Source: Planctomycetaceae bacterium
GTDB lineage: Bacteria > Planctomycetota > Planctomycetia > Planctomycetales > Planctomycetaceae
Direction: 5' to 3'
Length of the DNA stretch: 64,000 bases
Assembly (NCBI GenBank): GCA_020638955.1
Contig: JACKHO010000001.1
Coordinates: 558,001 to 622,000, forward strand
Shown in pieces: positions 34,904-42,467 of this stretch. The first letter of the stretch is position 1, and each line of letters opens with the position of its first letter. The notes below the pieces were generated by a model that was given only the letters and a program-made list of their open reading frames with translations, ran no database searches and was not told the DNA's origin. The translations under genes were made by a program, and so were the position numbers.

Positions 34904-37101
34904 TGCACGCCTTTCAAGAAACTCTTTTGTCCGCCTCATATGCAGGCCTTCGCTGGGCCATTGTCTCGGGCCATGCCGGAGCGATTTTTGCACTCATCGC
35001 ATTGGTCATTCATTTTGCTGGCCGGAAGTGGCTCACCGCCTCGCAGAAGTGCTTCCTGTGGGGATTAGTCCTCCTGCGCATGGCCATGCCCTTTGCTCCG
35101 GCAAGTACTTTGAGCGTCCAACGACTTATCATCCCGCTGTACGAATCAGCCAGTGCTGCAGAAGCACAGGATTTGCCCGTCGAAGGACAGGTCTTTCACA
35201 TCGACACCTCGGCGACACCGTACCCCGATGCCGTTTCGCCCGAGGCATATGCCCTCACACGTGCCAATCAGGCTACGCCGACGCTCGGCGAGTGGATCGA
35301 ATTCACAATTCCATTGCTCTGGCTCAGCGGTGCCGTGCTTGTCGTGACGACCACCCTGCTCTCCCATTGGCGTTTCCGGCGTAAACTGGCGGCCCTGGAG
35401 GAATCGACCGACGAACGCCTCACCAGCCTGCTGCAAAGTTGCCAGCGGGAAGTCTGGACGTTGCATCGCCTTCGACTCGTCGAGTGCGACCTCGTCAGCC
35501 AACCGGCCGTCGTCGGCATTTGGTCACCGCGGTTGTTGTTACCCTCTCATTGCCTGAATCTTTCTGACGCACAACTCCGGCTCATCATGCTGCACGAACT
35601 CATGCACGTGCGCTGCTGGGATGTCGTTGCTAACTGGCTCCTGGTCCTTGTCCGGGCCATGCAGTGGTGGAATCCGTTCTTCTGGCTCGCGCAGCATTTC
35701 TTCATTGATCTACGAGAACAATCTCGCGACGCCATGGTCCTGCGGCACGTGCATGGTGAGCCGCATCAGCAGAAAACTTATTCAGAGTTGCTGTTGGATT
35801 TGGCGGCACGACCACAATCACGTGGTTGGACGGTCGCTCTCCCTGCCTCGCTGCTGGGATTCCTCTCAGGATGGTTCCGCAAGTCATCCATCGCGTCGCG
35901 TCTACGGGCAATGGCTGACGGCACAAAGCTTCAGCACTGGTGGCATTGGGGACTCGTCGTCGGCCTGATGCTCGTCATCGCCGTCATCGGCCTGACCGAC
36001 GCGGCTCAACCGCAGGCTGACCGCAGTAAGTCGAGCATGTGGACGAAGGTCGACGCCAACAACCCCGGCATTCTGGCCGATGCAGTCATGGTTCATGCTG
36101 GCACCGGACCAAATGAGGAAACAGGTCCCCGGGAACTGAAGGAATACGACGTCACAGGTGCTATTGGCCACTTTCAGACGCAGGAGCAGGTTGGTCTCGA
36201 AGAGGCAGTACGCGTGCTGCAATTGGAATTGGAGATCTTTGTTCAGCCTCCAAACCGAGTGACGATGGCCGAAGTCGAAAAGCATTCTTTTGTCACCCTT
36301 GAGGAGTCGGACGGACAATGGGTTGCAGCCATCGAGGCGACGAAGGAAGGACACCAGCGAGTTGGGGCCATCATTCAGGCCTGGAACCGCAGTGGACCAG
36401 TGCAGGTATGCGTTGAGATGCGCATTACGACCTCCGACAAAAACATCGTTGAAGAACTCGGATTGAGTTGGGACCGAATCATTTCTCAGCCACTTGGTGC
36501 AAAGGAGCGGAAAACAGAACAACCGGCATCCGGCGCCGCGCCCCAGGCCAGTGCTGTTGCATCAGTCGAGAAACAGGTCCCCATGCTCATTCGCATGCTG
36601 GACGACCGAGAAATGCGGCGCTTCATCAAGGTCGCTCAGTCCGATGTCCACGCAAACAGCATGTTGGCACCGAAGGTCACATTGTTTAATGGTCAGACGG
36701 CCACAGTTTTTTCGGGAGTTCAGCGACCTTTCGTCACGGGACTCGGACCCGCGCCTGATGGAACAATTAAGCCGGAACTGGAAATCATTTCCGAAGGATT
36801 CCAGGTCGATTTGCAGACGGTCATCGCTCCGGAACTGACAGCCACCGACCTTTCACTCAACCTGGAACTGAGTAGCGTGGACGAAGTCCAAACCTATTCC
36901 ATGAAACTCCAGGGGAAAGATGTGACCGTGCAGGTGCCGAGCGTGAGTCGTCTCAAAATGAACACGTCAGCCCAACTCGAAAATGCGCAAACGCTACTGA
37001 TTTGCGTACCTCCCATCTACGACCAAACCGAATTCACCTGGTTCCTCTTCACCCCCAGAATCCTGGAACCGGTCGCCAGCCCAACTGCCACTGCCCCCTA
37101 A
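34903..37101 (+). CDS. M56 (BlaR1-like) metalloprotease with secretin-like C-terminus
   Basis: 732 residues. The N-terminal part has membrane helices (about 16-40, 50-66, 133-152) and the zinc site HELMH (231-235), typical of BlaR1/MecR1 proteases. After another helix (about 343-360) the outer part is not a penicillin-binding sensor. Residues about 555-725 contain features of secretin/GspD-type domains (ANSMLAPKVTLFNGQTATVFSG, LEIISEGFQVDLQTVIAPE, VPSVSRLKMNTSAQLENAQTLLICVPP). It likely senses something at the envelope and cleaves the BlaI repressor encoded just before it. The ligand is unknown. Confidence 0.87.
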   Translation: MHAFQETLLSASYAGLRWAIVSGHAGAIFALIALVIHFAGRKWLTASQKCFLWGLVLLRMAMPFAPASTLSVQRLIIPLYESASAAEAQDLPVEGQVFHIDTSATPYPDAVSPEAYALTRANQATPTLGEWIEFTIPLLWLSGAVLVVTTTLLSHWRFRRKLAALEESTDERLTSLLQSCQREVWTLHRLRLVECDLVSQPAVVGIWSPRLLLPSHCLNLSDAQLRLIMLHELMHVRCWDVVANWLLVLVRAMQWWNPFFWLAQHFFIDLREQSRDAMVLRHVHGEPHQQKTYSELLLDLAARPQSRGWTVALPASLLGFLSGWFRKSSIASRLRAMADGTKLQHWWHWGLVVGLMLVIAVIGLTDAAQPQADRSKSSMWTKVDANNPGILADAVMVHAGTGPNEETGPRELKEYDVTGAIGHFQTQEQVGLEEAVRVLQLELEIFVQPPNRVTMAEVEKHSFVTLEESDGQWVAAIEATKEGHQRVGAIIQAWNRSGPVQVCVEMRITTSDKNIVEELGLSWDRIISQPLGAKERKTEQPASGAAPQASAVASVEKQVPMLIRMLDDREMRRFIKVAQSDVHANSMLAPKVTLFNGQTATVFSGVQRPFVTGLGPAPDGTIKPELEIISEGFQVDLQTVIAPELTATDLSLNLELSSVDEVQTYSMKLQGKDVTVQVPSVSRLKMNTSAQLENAQTLLICVPPIYDQTEFTWFLFTPRILEPVASPTATAP

Positions 37102-37118
37102 CGCTCGACCTTCCACTT

Positions 37119-37886
37119 TCAACCATCAACGCACAAGTAAAACGCCACCGCCAAGTCATGATGAACCTGCGACGACTTCAGTCGGTCCCGCTCGTGCAAC
37201 CTTCCAGTGGCAAACTGTTCCGTCAGTGGAGTCTGTGCAGCGGCGGGAGCATGGCGGACCAAATCGACCAGCAATTGCTTGAAGTTTTCTGTGGTTGAGG
37301 AACTCAGTTTGTCCCCCAGATACTCATAGTTCATGAGCCCCGCATCAATCCGGTAGCACGCCTGAGGATCGGAGAAAATGAGATTGAGTTCCAGCCCGTG
37401 TTCCGTCCGTTTATTGGCGTCACTGGGTGTAATGTGAGGATGCGTTTGCAGATAGTCCGTCGAAAACGCCCCCGTCGTCCGATGCTGTAGCCCATCCACA
37501 TCGGCCACGCTGATAAGTTTGAGCGTCTCCCAAGACAACGGTGCCCCCGCTTCTCCCGTCAGCGACAAGACAACAAAACCTTCGTCGGTACATCGCACAT
37601 GATGCACCGTTTGCGCATGCAGATTCTCCGCGCTGCTGGCGGGCACCGCACAAACACTCACGCCGACGCTTCGTAATTGATCCCGAGCTGCCACAGCGAC
37701 TTCCTCGGTATACTCCTCTGGCCACACCGCCGGGACCTGATGCCACCGAATTTTCGCATCAACCGCATTCATTTTCGCGTCCCCACGCAACACCGCAACA
37801 ACCGCGTCACGATCATCCGGCACGGCGGTCACCGCCAACCGAAATGATCCGGAAGGATTCACGTTATCTGATTCAGCAGCAGCCAT
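37119..37886 (-). CDS. Hypothetical protein
   Basis: 255 residues from ATG at 37886 (AGAGG 7 bases upstream). Soluble, no signal or membrane helix. Seen pieces: FRLAVTAVPDDRDAVVAVLRGDAKMN, WPEEYTEEVAVAARDQLRSVGV, HHVRCTDEGFVVLSLTGEAGAPLSWETLKLISVADVDGL. The first half might be a small alpha/beta domain. No family recognised. Convergent with the M56 gene, 17 bases apart. Confidence 0.68.
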   Translation of the reverse strand: MAAAESDNVNPSGSFRLAVTAVPDDRDAVVAVLRGDAKMNAVDAKIRWHQVPAVWPEEYTEEVAVAARDQLRSVGVSVCAVPASSAENLHAQTVHHVRCTDEGFVVLSLTGEAGAPLSWETLKLISVADVDGLQHRTTGAFSTDYLQTHPHITPSDANKRTEHGLELNLIFSDPQACYRIDAGLMNYEYLGDKLSSSTTENFKQLLVDLVRHAPAAAQTPLTEQFATGRLHERDRLKSSQVHHDLAVAFYLCVDG

Positions 37887-37990
37887 TCGATGCCTCTCAA
37901 GTTCGTACCAACACACTCACGCCTCTTCTCCCAGTATACGCCGCAACGCCCGGTGACGACACACTCAGCGTAGGAAGAGGGATGGGGTGA

Positions 37991-38080
37991 TGAAACACGG
38001 AGGCACGGAGGACGCGGAGATTTGCCAAATACGCAATCACATCAAACTCTCTCAGCGCCCTCCGTGACTCCGTGGTTTTT
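37991..38080. repeat. Short inverted-repeat element without gene
   Basis: An arm at about 37993-38020 and a reverse complement at about 38049-38075 match at most positions (ACGGAGGCACGGAGG against ACGGAGTCACGGAGG), with about 28 bases between. The 9-base periodic CACGGAGG composition is like the arms around the GxxExxY gene. It lies between the hypothetical gene and the end of the EcsC gene. Confidence 0.65.
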
Positions 38081-38154
38081 ATTTGGTTTGTCGGAAGAGG
38101 CCCCTCGTTTCCAAGCGGGAAGGGTACGATATCTCTCCTGTCGACGACCCGTGC

Positions 38155-39081
38155 CTACGGGACTTCCGATTCCTCGGGATAGTGTGGATCAAAATCGTCC
38201 GCCGGGGCGACAGTGACTTCAATTACATCAGCTCCATATTTCCGTGCCAGGAACCGCTCGCGATACAGATTCGATGCGGCATTGCAGACCTTTGAGGTAA
38301 AGTAACTATTGAAGCCACCACCAATGAGTGCTCCACTCAACGGCACGACTTGTGCGAGCTTCGCCTTCGTTAATCGAATTCCCAACGCTTTCGCAATGCT
38401 CTGCGTGACTTTGACAAATGAATGTTGCTGCAGGTGGCTCCATGTTCGCTTCCTGGCGACGTCTTGCGCAATGCGGACGAGTTGAGCCATCGCGACACAC
38501 TTGGACGCATCTGTTGGTGACGATGCCAACCCAAGCACATTCATGGCAAACAACCGTTCCTCCTGAGACGACAGGTCAAAGCCGTAGTACGTTGCATACT
38601 CACCAATTCCCCGAAGATTGAGGGTGATGAGTGCAACAATGTCTGGTGGAATTCCCAGCAGACCAGCCATGCCCGCACCGGCTCCACTTGCTGCTGTCAG
38701 ACTCTTGTATTTTGTGCTGAGCCAACCAACAACTCGATCAATTTCCTCAAGATCGAGGCGGGCGATGTCATCGAGAGCTTGAATGTCGTGCCCATGCTTT
38801 CGCAATTCGGCATAGATTGTTTCGCGACTGACCGACCATTGGGCCAAGTCGTTACAGAGCTCCACCAATCCTTTGATCGACGAAGTAATCACCGGACCAA
38901 CTCCCGGCGCAGAGAAAACCACGCCACCAGCCCGGTCTAATGGTTTATTGAGGTAACTTAGCGTTTGATCAAACCAACTCGCCTTCGGATTCTTCCATGC
39001 ATGAATCTCGCGAATGGCCGCAAGTTCATAGCTTGAAGCAGCCTGGCCATCGTCACTATTGGTAACGTTCGTCGACGTCAT
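38155..39081 (-). CDS. EcsC family protein
   Basis: 308 residues. EcsC family recognised from SYLNKPLDRAGGVVFSAPGVG near the start, the helical stretch TAASGAGAGMAGLLGIPPDIVALITLNLRGIGEYATYYGFDLSSQEERLFAMNVLGL and the late KLAQVVPLSGALIGGGFNSYFTSKVCNAASNLYRERFLARKYG. The Gly/Ala-rich helices suggest membrane contact. The role of the family is not well defined (first named next to an ABC transporter in Bacillus). No transporter genes are adjacent. Confidence 0.9.
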   Translation of the reverse strand: MTSTNVTNSDDGQAASSYELAAIREIHAWKNPKASWFDQTLSYLNKPLDRAGGVVFSAPGVGPVITSSIKGLVELCNDLAQWSVSRETIYAELRKHGHDIQALDDIARLDLEEIDRVVGWLSTKYKSLTAASGAGAGMAGLLGIPPDIVALITLNLRGIGEYATYYGFDLSSQEERLFAMNVLGLASSPTDASKCVAMAQLVRIAQDVARKRTWSHLQQHSFVKVTQSIAKALGIRLTKAKLAQVVPLSGALIGGGFNSYFTSKVCNAASNLYRERFLARKYGADVIEVTVAPADDFDPHYPEESEVP

Positions 39082-39224
39082 GGCAGCCCAAGGTTGCTTC
39101 AGCTCAGGCTCGTCGCCTGCCGAATTGTGATCGAGACGTGTCGTTGATTGGCAAATCTACCCTAGCTTGAGGAAGTGCTCAAGCCATCACCATCAGACGT
39201 CAGCATGACCTCACCCCTCGCGCT

Positions 39225-41666
39225 TTACAACCCCGCCGGCGCCGCGTCGTTAAACGGATTCCCCGGAAGTGGACGGGCGGCTTTCTTCTCTCCAACTTTG
39301 TAGAACCGCTTGTCGAATTTCATGCCTGTGTAGAAGTTGCCAAGGCCTTCGCCTTTCTTCATACGGGTATTGACCGTAATGACACCAATGGAGTCTTCCT
39401 GGGTCTGGAAGAATACACTGGTTGGGGCGGGATGGTCTTCATTGAGCGTCGGGAGGAACTGGATCGCTTCGATTCTGGCTGGAAAGCCGAATTCACCTCG
39501 CAGGGCGAATTCACCAAGTACCTGGTCCGCTTCCTTCTCTTCATCCAGGTGGCGAAAACTCATGGCAATGGAGAAGAGTTCATGCTGCGGCTCGCCATTG
39601 TCCGTGGTAATGTCGAAGCAGACCAAGTCAACACCCCACTCCATAAGCTGCTGCTGGTTTTTCCTGAGGAGCACCTTGGCCAGTGCTGCCGTAATGGGGC
39701 CGCTCGGTGGAGCGTCGGGCCACTCGAAAACGGCACCGGTGTCGAGGTCGTAACAACAGTAGTGCGGTTCCGACTGTACGGTACCCAGAGAAATGCCGGA
39801 GAAGCTTCCGTCAGCGGAAACAAACCTTGCATTCTTGTCGAACACCACTCTTCCAGGATCCTGGGCCAGCGGCGGCAGCGTGACCGGACGATAGGCACCG
39901 AGCTTGATAATCTTCCGCTCATTCCACCACGATTGCCATTCGACAGCAGTCAGATGAAATTGCTTTTGCGCCAAATACTTCTGCCGGTCCGCCCCCCTGC
40001 CAAAGACATAGTTAATTCGCAATTCACCAAATGACTCGCCCGTCATTTTCTTAAGGGCACCCATGACCTCACGAAGTGGCCGCCCCAGGTCGTATTCCAC
40101 ACCCGGAGTGTTGTTCTTCTCGTCCAGGTCATGCATTCTCAAAAACGTGCCGAGGCCGCCCTCTTCACGTAGTCCCATGTCCGAACTGAACTGGAATTCC
40201 AGGCAGCGTGGAATTGACTCGATGAGCGCAGGGACAGCTCGCTCATCACCAATTGCCCTCAGCACGAATGGAATGCGGCGAAAGGCATTCAGCTCGGCGG
40301 TGGGTAGTGCATCAATCAGCGCCGGAACGGCGTCAGGCCCCATGTCGACGAGTTCCTTCATTGCTCCGACGGCGGTGCCGGTCTCATCGTCAACAGTGAT
40401 ACTGAGGTCCGCGATGAGTTTGGCCAGATGGTCGTCTGTCGTACTCGCATCACCGCCGGCGTCTTTCGCCGGCACTATCTCCGTCGTCTCTGGTGCGGTT
40501 GGAGGATCAACTGCCTTGCGAACGATTTGCGCCTGCAGACGTCGTGAGTCTTGGTATGTGCTAATGCGGACGACCCCGACAATCAGGGATGCCGCGGCGA
40601 GGCAAATTGCCATAGTGACGACTGGCCGCCACCGTGCTCGCGGACGAATGACTTGATTTGCCTGCAACATCATTTCAATGCGACGGCGAATCATGGAAGG
40701 ACGACCTCCGAAAGTGAGGGCCAATGAAGACTGCCGCTGACTGAACTGCAGTAGCATTTCCGCGTAAGTGGAAGTGTCAGGAGATTCATTCAGCACAAAC
40801 TGATCAGCGAGCTGATCTTGCGCCGCCGTCAATTCACGGCTCAAATGCCAGTACAGCGGCTGCCACCACAGCAGCGGCTGCAGCATCCGCACGGCCCAGT
40901 GCGTCACAATGTCCCCATTCAAAATGTGAGCCAGTTCGTGGTTCAGACAGAAGTCGACAGTCTCCTTTTGCGAAGACTGCAACATTCCCTCAGGCACAAC
41001 AATGACTGGTGAGAACAAACCAAACGTCAGCGGCGATTTAGCGTGTAGTGAAGCGAAAACTTGGACACCACGAATCGACGCTAGATTGCGATACGTCCAA
41101 CTGACCAACTGCGAGTTGTCGACAGGAGTTGCCGATTGCAGCAACGCACGCAACTGACGACAGCCTGCCCAGAACGCAAGGAGTGACCACAATAGACCGC
41201 CTGCGAACACCACAACACAACCAGCACGTAGCAGCAGCAATGCGTCGGCCATGCTCCACAGTGGTGAGGCCGCGTCGACACTGGCGTCACTTGAACTCGC
41301 ACCCCAATTGGCCGCCCCCTCGGCATCGTCACCTCCTGAGGCCATCGTCTCCTCAAATACGACCGTCATGGGGGCGGATGCATCCCCCGAATGGCGAGGC
41401 GATGTAATTTCCAGAGCCAACTGCTCTGTAGGCCCGGATGATGTCATCCATGCTGGCGGAACGATCTCCAGCGTGATGACGTCGAACGCGCCAACAAGCC
41501 GCAGCAGAAGAACAGATGCAAAAGCGATGAACGTCAACTGGACACACCGCACGCGTTCGCTCGGCTGCGACAACCACCGCAGGAGTAACGCTCCGATCCC
41601 AAGGATCAGCGATGAAATGACGACCAGAGAAACCAGCGGCAGGAAAAGTGAGTCAATGAACTGCAT
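39225..41666 (-). CDS. M56 (BlaR1-like) metalloprotease (pair 2)
   Basis: 813 residues from ATG at 41666 (GGAGG 9 bases upstream). Membrane helices at about 6-32, 43-60 and 140-165, zinc site HELAH (243-247), further helix around 350 (VVTMAICLAAASLIVGVV). The outer part begins with HEAT-like repeats (GAMKELVDMGPDAVPALIDALP, IGDERAVPALIESIP), then a long unassigned domain of about 300 residues ending GNPFNDAAPAGL. It lies one base after its BlaI-like partner, so they form a sensor/repressor pair. The sensor part differs entirely from pair 1. Confidence 0.87.
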   Translation of the reverse strand: MQFIDSLFLPLVSLVVISSLILGIGALLLRWLSQPSERVRCVQLTFIAFASVLLLRLVGAFDVITLEIVPPAWMTSSGPTEQLALEITSPRHSGDASAPMTVVFEETMASGGDDAEGAANWGASSSDASVDAASPLWSMADALLLLRAGCVVVFAGGLLWSLLAFWAGCRQLRALLQSATPVDNSQLVSWTYRNLASIRGVQVFASLHAKSPLTFGLFSPVIVVPEGMLQSSQKETVDFCLNHELAHILNGDIVTHWAVRMLQPLLWWQPLYWHLSRELTAAQDQLADQFVLNESPDTSTYAEMLLQFSQRQSSLALTFGGRPSMIRRRIEMMLQANQVIRPRARWRPVVTMAICLAAASLIVGVVRISTYQDSRRLQAQIVRKAVDPPTAPETTEIVPAKDAGGDASTTDDHLAKLIADLSITVDDETGTAVGAMKELVDMGPDAVPALIDALPTAELNAFRRIPFVLRAIGDERAVPALIESIPRCLEFQFSSDMGLREEGGLGTFLRMHDLDEKNNTPGVEYDLGRPLREVMGALKKMTGESFGELRINYVFGRGADRQKYLAQKQFHLTAVEWQSWWNERKIIKLGAYRPVTLPPLAQDPGRVVFDKNARFVSADGSFSGISLGTVQSEPHYCCYDLDTGAVFEWPDAPPSGPITAALAKVLLRKNQQQLMEWGVDLVCFDITTDNGEPQHELFSIAMSFRHLDEEKEADQVLGEFALRGEFGFPARIEAIQFLPTLNEDHPAPTSVFFQTQEDSIGVITVNTRMKKGEGLGNFYTGMKFDKRFYKVGEKKAARPLPGNPFNDAAPAGL

Positions 41667-41667
41667 G

Positions 41668-42051
41668 CTACTTTCCTCCCGACTTCTTTTGTTTCGCCTT
41701 CCGAGCCTGAACAATCATTTGTTCCAGGTCGCGAAGTTCTTGGGCCGACAAATCCTCGGCGGACAACATGCTGAGGACCAGTTTGTCCATGGCACCGTCG
41801 AACACCTTGTGCAGAAAACGCGAGCTGGCGTCTTCTGGAGAGTAATTCGCAGCGTAGTACGAAGTCCTCGCCTCAATCCGCTGCGAAACCAAGCCCTTCT
41901 CAGCCATAATTCGTAGCAGCGTCTGAACCGTGGTGAAAGCGCATTCGCCGTTAGGACACATGGCCTCATGGACATCGCGCACCCGCGACTCCCCCAGTTC
42001 CCATAGAACCTTCAGGATGTCGAGTTCCCGTTCACTGGGGCTCGTGGCCAC
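41668..42051 (-). CDS. BlaI/MecI-family transcriptional repressor (pair 2)
   Basis: 127 residues. Start taken as GTG at 42051 with GGGAGAG upstream (an in-frame TTG at 42078 lies inside the presumed operator). Winged-helix segment SERELDILKVLWELGESRVRDVHEAMCPNGECAFTTVQTLLRIMAEKGLV is typical; C-terminal helices FLHKVFDGAMDKLVLSML complete the dimer arm. TAG stop and M56 start are one base apart. The palindrome at 42077-42092 is placed for autoregulation. Confidence 0.92.
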   Translation of the reverse strand: MATSPSERELDILKVLWELGESRVRDVHEAMCPNGECAFTTVQTLLRIMAEKGLVSQRIEARTSYYAANYSPEDASSRFLHKVFDGAMDKLVLSMLSAEDLSAQELRDLEQMIVQARKAKQKKSGGK

Positions 42052-42076
42052 TGCTCTCTCCCATCGCAAACCGCAC

Positions 42077-42092
42077 AACTAACCTATTAGTT
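42077..42092. promoter_or_regulatory. Palindromic operator candidate for BlaI pair 2
   Basis: AACTAA-CCTA-TTAGTT, two perfect 6-base arms with a 4-base centre, 26 bases upstream of the GTG start. Family members bind such short dyads over their own promoters. A further TTTAGTTG follows it. Confidence 0.5.
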
Positions 42093-42467
42093 TAGTTGCA
42101 TTGTGCCGCCTGTCGGTGAGTCCGTCAAGAGGAGTCGGGGTGCGTCCGAAGAATAGTGGCATTTCTTCTCCACCCAATACATGGGGGGAGAAGATGGCCG
42201 ACAGGCCAGATGGAGGGGGGCCGAGCGTTACCAGAGAATAAATTCCATGAAGTTTGCCCCCTCACCCCGCCCCTCTCCCCCACAATGAAAGCCGTGAAAC
42301 GTTGTACCGTCCATCGTGGGGGAGAGGGGGAGTTGAAACGCGACCACGATTCGCCGGACGCAACCGAGAATTTGCCTCAGCGAAGTTGGAAGTGCATTCC
42401 CTGGCACTGGAATGGTAGAGTGACGCACTGTTTTCACTGAAATGAACGCCCCTGAGACTTTCCAAGC
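42093..42467. other. Intergenic region rich in G/C-tract repeats
   Basis: It contains a large C-tract/G-tract inverted repeat (42270-42329) and another G-rich stretch around 42184-42219 (ggggggagaagatggccgac type). No gene is supported. Confidence 0.5.
42270..42329. repeat. C-tract/G-tract inverted repeat
   Basis: Arms 42270-42287 and 42312-42329 match at 17 of 18 positions (CCCCTCTCCCCCAC... against ...GTGGGGGAGAGGGG), with a 24-base loop. This type of hairpin resembles dispersed REP-like repeats of bacterial genomes; only this copy is in the window. Confidence 0.7.
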
